64,000 nt of DNA. Origin: an uncultured Bacillota bacterium (lineage in GTDB: Bacteria; Bacillota; Dehalobacteriia; UBA7702). The first letter of the stretch is position 1; every line of letters starts with the position of its first letter. The notes under the pieces are model-generated. The model searched no databases and was not told the origin of the DNA. It saw nothing but the letters and a program-made list of their open reading frames with translations. This document shows, in pieces, positions 61,813-64,000 of this stretch. The stretch is taken from positions 29,297 to 93,296 of the forward strand of contig CADBQN010000012.1 in the NCBI GenBank assembly GCA_902796855.1, read 5' to 3'. Position numbers and translations under genes: made by a program.

Positions 61813-62254
61813 CGCGAATCATGCCGGTTTCCGGAAAAGACGGGCCGATCTCCCCCGTGAAACAACATCCCCGTCGCAACAGACGGTGGTGAATCAGAGC
61901 GCTCCGCGTCTCTTTGAGCCATGCCGCCGGAGAAGATCTGCTGAACGGGACAGACCGAATTCCCTTTCGGGCGGGAAAACACGGCGGCTTCCCGCGATGA
62001 CCGTGGAATCACGGCCGTTACGCTTCGCGGGCGGGAAAAAGACGCTTTTGGTCGGAGCGGAAAAACAATTCTCATGTCAGAACAGGCAGTTTTTTTCATA
62101 TCGCTACTCCGAAAATCATCATTTTTTCTCATATCTTGATGATATTTATATGATATCATAATTATATCAAAAACGCAAGGTTTTTTTGAGAAAAAACGGC
62201 GTTAAAACGAAAAAAACACTTCTTTAAAAAAGGGCGGTATGCTATAATGAAACC
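61813..62254. other. 442-bp gene-free stretch
   Basis: Between the RHH and tadA genes. Holds A+T-rich palindromic DNA at about 62110-62165, a probable tadA promoter (TTCTTT, 17 bp, TATAAT ending 62250) and a G+C-rich 250-bp part in which no credible gene or known riboswitch was recognised. Confidence 0.5.
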
Positions 62255-62719
62255 ATGAAAAAGGACTACTATGATTTTATGAAAGAGGCGATCCGGGAGG
62301 CCCGGGCCGCCGAAAGAGCGGGCGACGTTCCCGTCGGCGCCGTCGCCGTAAAGGACGGGGAAATCATCGGCAGAGGACGCAACCGCAAGGAAGCGGCGGC
62401 GGATCCCGCCGGTCACGCCGAGATCGAGGCGCTTCGCGAAGCCGCCGCCCGTTTAAAGACATGGCGCTTAACGGACGTCACGCTGTTCGTCACCATGGAG
62501 CCCTGCCCGATGTGCGCCGGCGCGATCCTGCAGGCCCGCGTCGAAACGGTGGTCTTCGGCGCCTGGGACGTCCACTGGGGCGCCTGCGGTTCAAAAGCGA
62601 CCCTTTTGGAGTCCGGCGTTTTCAACCACACGGTAAACGTCATCGGCGGCATCATGGAGCGGGAGTGCGCGGCGCTGACGGAAAAATTTTTTCGGCGAAA
62701 GCGGAAAGAAAACTTGTAA
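62255..62719 (+). CDS. tadA: tRNA-specific adenosine deaminase
   Basis: 154 residues. Zinc-deaminase signatures GHAEIEALREAA and TMEPCPMCAGAILQARVETVVFGAWD. Deaminates A34 of tRNA-Arg(ACG) to inosine. The ATG is preceded by a TATAAT only 6 bp upstream, so the transcript may have almost no leader. tRNA-Ser follows 54 bp after the stop, a linkage common in Bacillota. Confidence 0.94.
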   Translation: MKKDYYDFMKEAIREARAAERAGDVPVGAVAVKDGEIIGRGRNRKEAAADPAGHAEIEALREAAARLKTWRLTDVTLFVTMEPCPMCAGAILQARVETVVFGAWDVHWGACGSKATLLESGVFNHTVNVIGGIMERECAALTEKFFRRKRKENL

Positions 62720-62773
62720 CGTCCCGTCATTTATGATAAAATAGGAGTGTTCCGACGGGAACGAAAAGAATAG

Positions 62774-62865
62774 GGAGCGGTATCGAAGTGGTCATAACGG
62801 GGCTGACTCGAAATCAGTTTGTCGGTAACTCCGGCACGTGGGTTCGAATCCCACCCGCTCCGCCA
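62774..62865 (+). tRNA. tRNA-Ser (anticodon CGA)
   Basis: 92 nt, acceptor GGAGCGG / CCGCTCC, anticodon stem CTGA-CTCGAAA-TCAG with anticodon CGA, long variable arm, T-loop GTTCGAATC, discriminator G and encoded CCA. Reads UCG. Confidence 0.97.
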
Positions 62866-62905
62866 TAAAGGAATAAACCCCACAAAGTGGGGTTTATTCC
62901 TTTAT
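62865..62905 (+). terminator. Perfect hairpin H1 after tRNA-Ser
   Basis: 19-bp perfect arms around AAA, starting at the A of the CCA end; ends in CCTTTAT. Could be the tRNA terminator, but it belongs to a repeated pattern with H2. Confidence 0.65.
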
Positions 62906-62966
62906 GACAGCATATCGGAGGGGATTCGAAGTTTATGCCGCACAGCGGTAAATCCCACCCGCTCCG

Positions 62967-63007
62967 CCAAAGGAAAGGATCCTGCAGCGCAGGATCCTTT
63001 CCTTTGG
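62967..63007 (+). repeat. Perfect hairpin H2 behind tRNA-tail copy 2
   Basis: 19-bp perfect arms around AGC, starting at the CC of the copied CCA end. Same size and position as H1, with the inner stem sequence completely changed on both arms. Confidence 0.75.
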
Positions 63008-63320
63008 CACAGCTATCGGCAGGGATTCGAAGTTTATACTGTAAAACGCAACAAAAATGAGCGGTAAAAAATAACTTGCGGCTTCCGCCTTCCGATACGG
63101 TAAAAAAAATTTCTCCGACAGTAAATCCCACTCGCTCCAGCATTAAAGCAGCAATTTCCTCAAAACGAAGGTTACCCCTTTACAACACATCAAAAGCGAT
63201 TTACCGCAAAGTCATAAATCCCACCCGCTCCGCCATCACGGGGACAAGTTCCACGAAGCGGCAAATCTTATTCATCCAAACAAACCCTCCGAAACAGCCT
63301 ATAAAACCCAATAATGATTA

Positions 63321-63366
63321 AAAAGCCCACCTATCTGCCGCAACAGCAGCAAAACAGGTGGGTTTT
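63321..63366 (-). terminator. Terminator of the prenyltransferase-repeat gene
   Basis: AAAACCCACCT / AGGTGGGCTTTT (minus strand), T-run follows, about 50 bp past the stop. Confidence 0.7.
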
Positions 63367-63414
63367 CACGTATAAAAAAGGCATCGGCACGCCGCCGGAC
63401 GCGTCCGTTCATTT

Positions 63415-64000
63415 TCAATCCGTCAGATCATAAAGAAACGTTTCGCCTTTTTCCATGCGGTCGAGGGCGACGACAGCGTAATAAGCCTGTTCCGTGGCCA
63501 TTTTGTCACCGGTGCCGAGCTCTCGGGAATGGGTGAACGTGGCGTCGTCGAGGTAGTAGGTCATCAGGACGTCAAAGACGGTATGCCCGTTTTTGACAAA
63601 TCGCTCATCGGTCAGAGGAATCTCAAATGCGCTGAGAGCGACCAGCACCTGAGCGCAGCTTTCCGAGGACGGCGCGCCAAAGGAAGAAAAACCGCCGTCC
63701 TCCTCCTGGACATCGCTGAGATATTGAAAGGCCCGCTCCACGGCGTCGCTGACATCGGCTCTGCCGCCATAAAAATACAGGGCCTGAAGCATCATCGCGG
63801 TGAGATCCACATCGGAATCGCCCGCGCCGACGAGGTCAAAGCCGCCGTCTTCATTTTGATGGCTGAGGATGAAACCGAGGTATTCCTCCTCGGGCACGGC
63901 TTTGCCGCAGCCTTTCGCCGCGATCAGCGCCCAGGAAGCGCCGTTCAGCCCCTGGGATTCCGTCGCCGCCACGTCGTTCAGCGGCGCGAAGAGGTCGTAA
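63415..64000 (-). CDS. Prenyltransferase/terpene-cyclase-repeat protein, partial
   Basis: C-terminal 194 codons; the frame is open to base 64000. Alpha/alpha-toroid repeats of the squalene cyclase/prenyltransferase type are visible: FILSHQNEDGGFDLVGAGDSDVDLTAMMLQALYFYGG and AFQYLSDVQEEDGGFSSFGAPSSESCAQVLVALSAF. In Clostridia such repeats are common in secreted proteins (often with DUF4430 or SLH domains), which may bind or sense rather than cyclise. The N-terminal part is outside the window, so no location or function is assigned. Confidence 0.7.
   Translation of the reverse strand, partial: YDLFAPLNDVAATESQGLNGASWALIAAKGCGKAVPEEEYLGFILSHQNEDGGFDLVGAGDSDVDLTAMMLQALYFYGGRADVSDAVERAFQYLSDVQEEDGGFSSFGAPSSESCAQVLVALSAFEIPLTDERFVKNGHTVFDVLMTYYLDDATFTHSRELGTGDKMATEQAYYAVVALDRMEKGETFLYDLTD

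Larger units (their letters stand above)
62847..63235 (+). repeat. Array of tRNA-Ser 3'-end copies
   Basis: The 19-nt tRNA 3' end AATCCCACCCGCTCCGCCA recurs exactly at 62951-62969 and 63217-63235 and with three mismatches at 63124-63142. A second motif, GGGATTCGAAGTTTAT, occurs twice (about 62923 and 63022), each after CAGC-ATCGG. Nothing between the copies folds as a full tRNA. Together with hairpins H1 and H2 this fills the 549-bp gene-free stretch after tRNA-Ser. Confidence 0.8.

Noticed and set aside
61809..62159. 117-codon minus-strand ORF ending ATGA-overlapped with the RHH gene
   Set aside because: Composition (Arg/Ser/Pro-rich, no hydrophobic pattern), no SD and no recognisable domain; the overlap is probably chance.
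61813..62254. Cobalamin, FMN or Moco riboswitch in the G+C-rich leader
   Set aside because: None of the conserved boxes of these classes was found on either strand.
62847..63366. CRISPR array
   Set aside because: Repeats are tRNA-tail copies at irregular distances (104, 173 and 93 bp), not regular repeat-spacer units, and no cas genes are near.

Overview
The window reads as the chromosome of a spore-forming, anaerobic member of the Bacillota (Clostridia-like), G+C-rich by eye except for one A+T-rich island at about 45.4-51.1 kb. Evidence: spoVT and spoVG, a Bacillus-like order ispE / spoVG-glmU-prs / pth-mfd, an rpoD-dnaG-dgt operon, DapL-type lysine synthesis, rpoN with two enhancer-binding proteins, SLH-anchored surface protein, and a MttB-superfamily methyltransferase locus typical of strictly anaerobic methylotrophs/acetogens. 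No genus can be assigned from the sequence alone.

Layout. 1-4.6 kb (minus): xpt, a BMP-type binding lipoprotein and a single ORF that fuses the ABC ATPase to its permease and runs off the left edge; probably purine/nucleoside salvage and uptake. 4.7-12.7 kb: class I mannose-6-phosphate isomerase, LytR-CpsA-Psr protein, CcdA-TlpA redox pair, spoVT, rhodanese, Bcr/CflA-like MFS pump, CarD, rpoN.

13.1-26.9 kb (all minus) is the accessory heart of the window: two BCCT carriers flank a non-pyrrolysine MttB-superfamily methyltransferase; an enhancer-binding protein follows, then an Fe-S protein related to QueG, two paralogous MetH-activation-like proteins, a DUF1638 protein, an unrecognised protein built of five 23-residue repeats, a hydantoinase A/oxoprolinase-type ASKHA protein and a second enhancer-binding protein. 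Two almost identical sigma-54 promoters (17764-17778 and 25333-25347) lie just downstream of the two regulator genes and start the two operons; rpoN is the next operon. The picture is uptake of a quaternary amine, its demethylation to a corrinoid carrier, and corrinoid maintenance. The corrinoid protein and the methyl-corrinoid:THF methyltransferase are not in the window.

27-41 kb: PrsA-like foldase, mfd, pth, PRC-barrel protein, prs, glmU, spoVG, and a glnA-dapF-dapL-ispE run. A long rod-like imperfect inverted repeat (33423-33588) sits between the PRC-barrel gene and prs. 41-45.4 kb: low-complexity small protein, lgt, and three translationally coupled EamA transporters. 45.5-51 kb: A+T-rich island with an unknown HTH-like protein, a 1416-residue LRR/Big_2/SLH surface protein and a small XRE regulator. 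51-64 kb: rpoD, dnaG, dgt, an MFS gene broken by a 5-bp tandem duplication, PNPOx-like protein, SGNH hydrolase, Mrp ATPase, pyridoxamine kinase, IspD/TarI-type cytidylyltransferase, LysR regulator, a 58-residue ribbon-helix-helix protein, tadA, tRNA-Ser(CGA) followed by an array of tRNA 3'-end copies and perfect hairpins, and the C-terminal part of a prenyltransferase/terpene-cyclase-repeat protein running off the right edge. Several start codons were moved from the longest ORF to a position supported by a Shine-Dalgarno sequence; this is stated in each entry.
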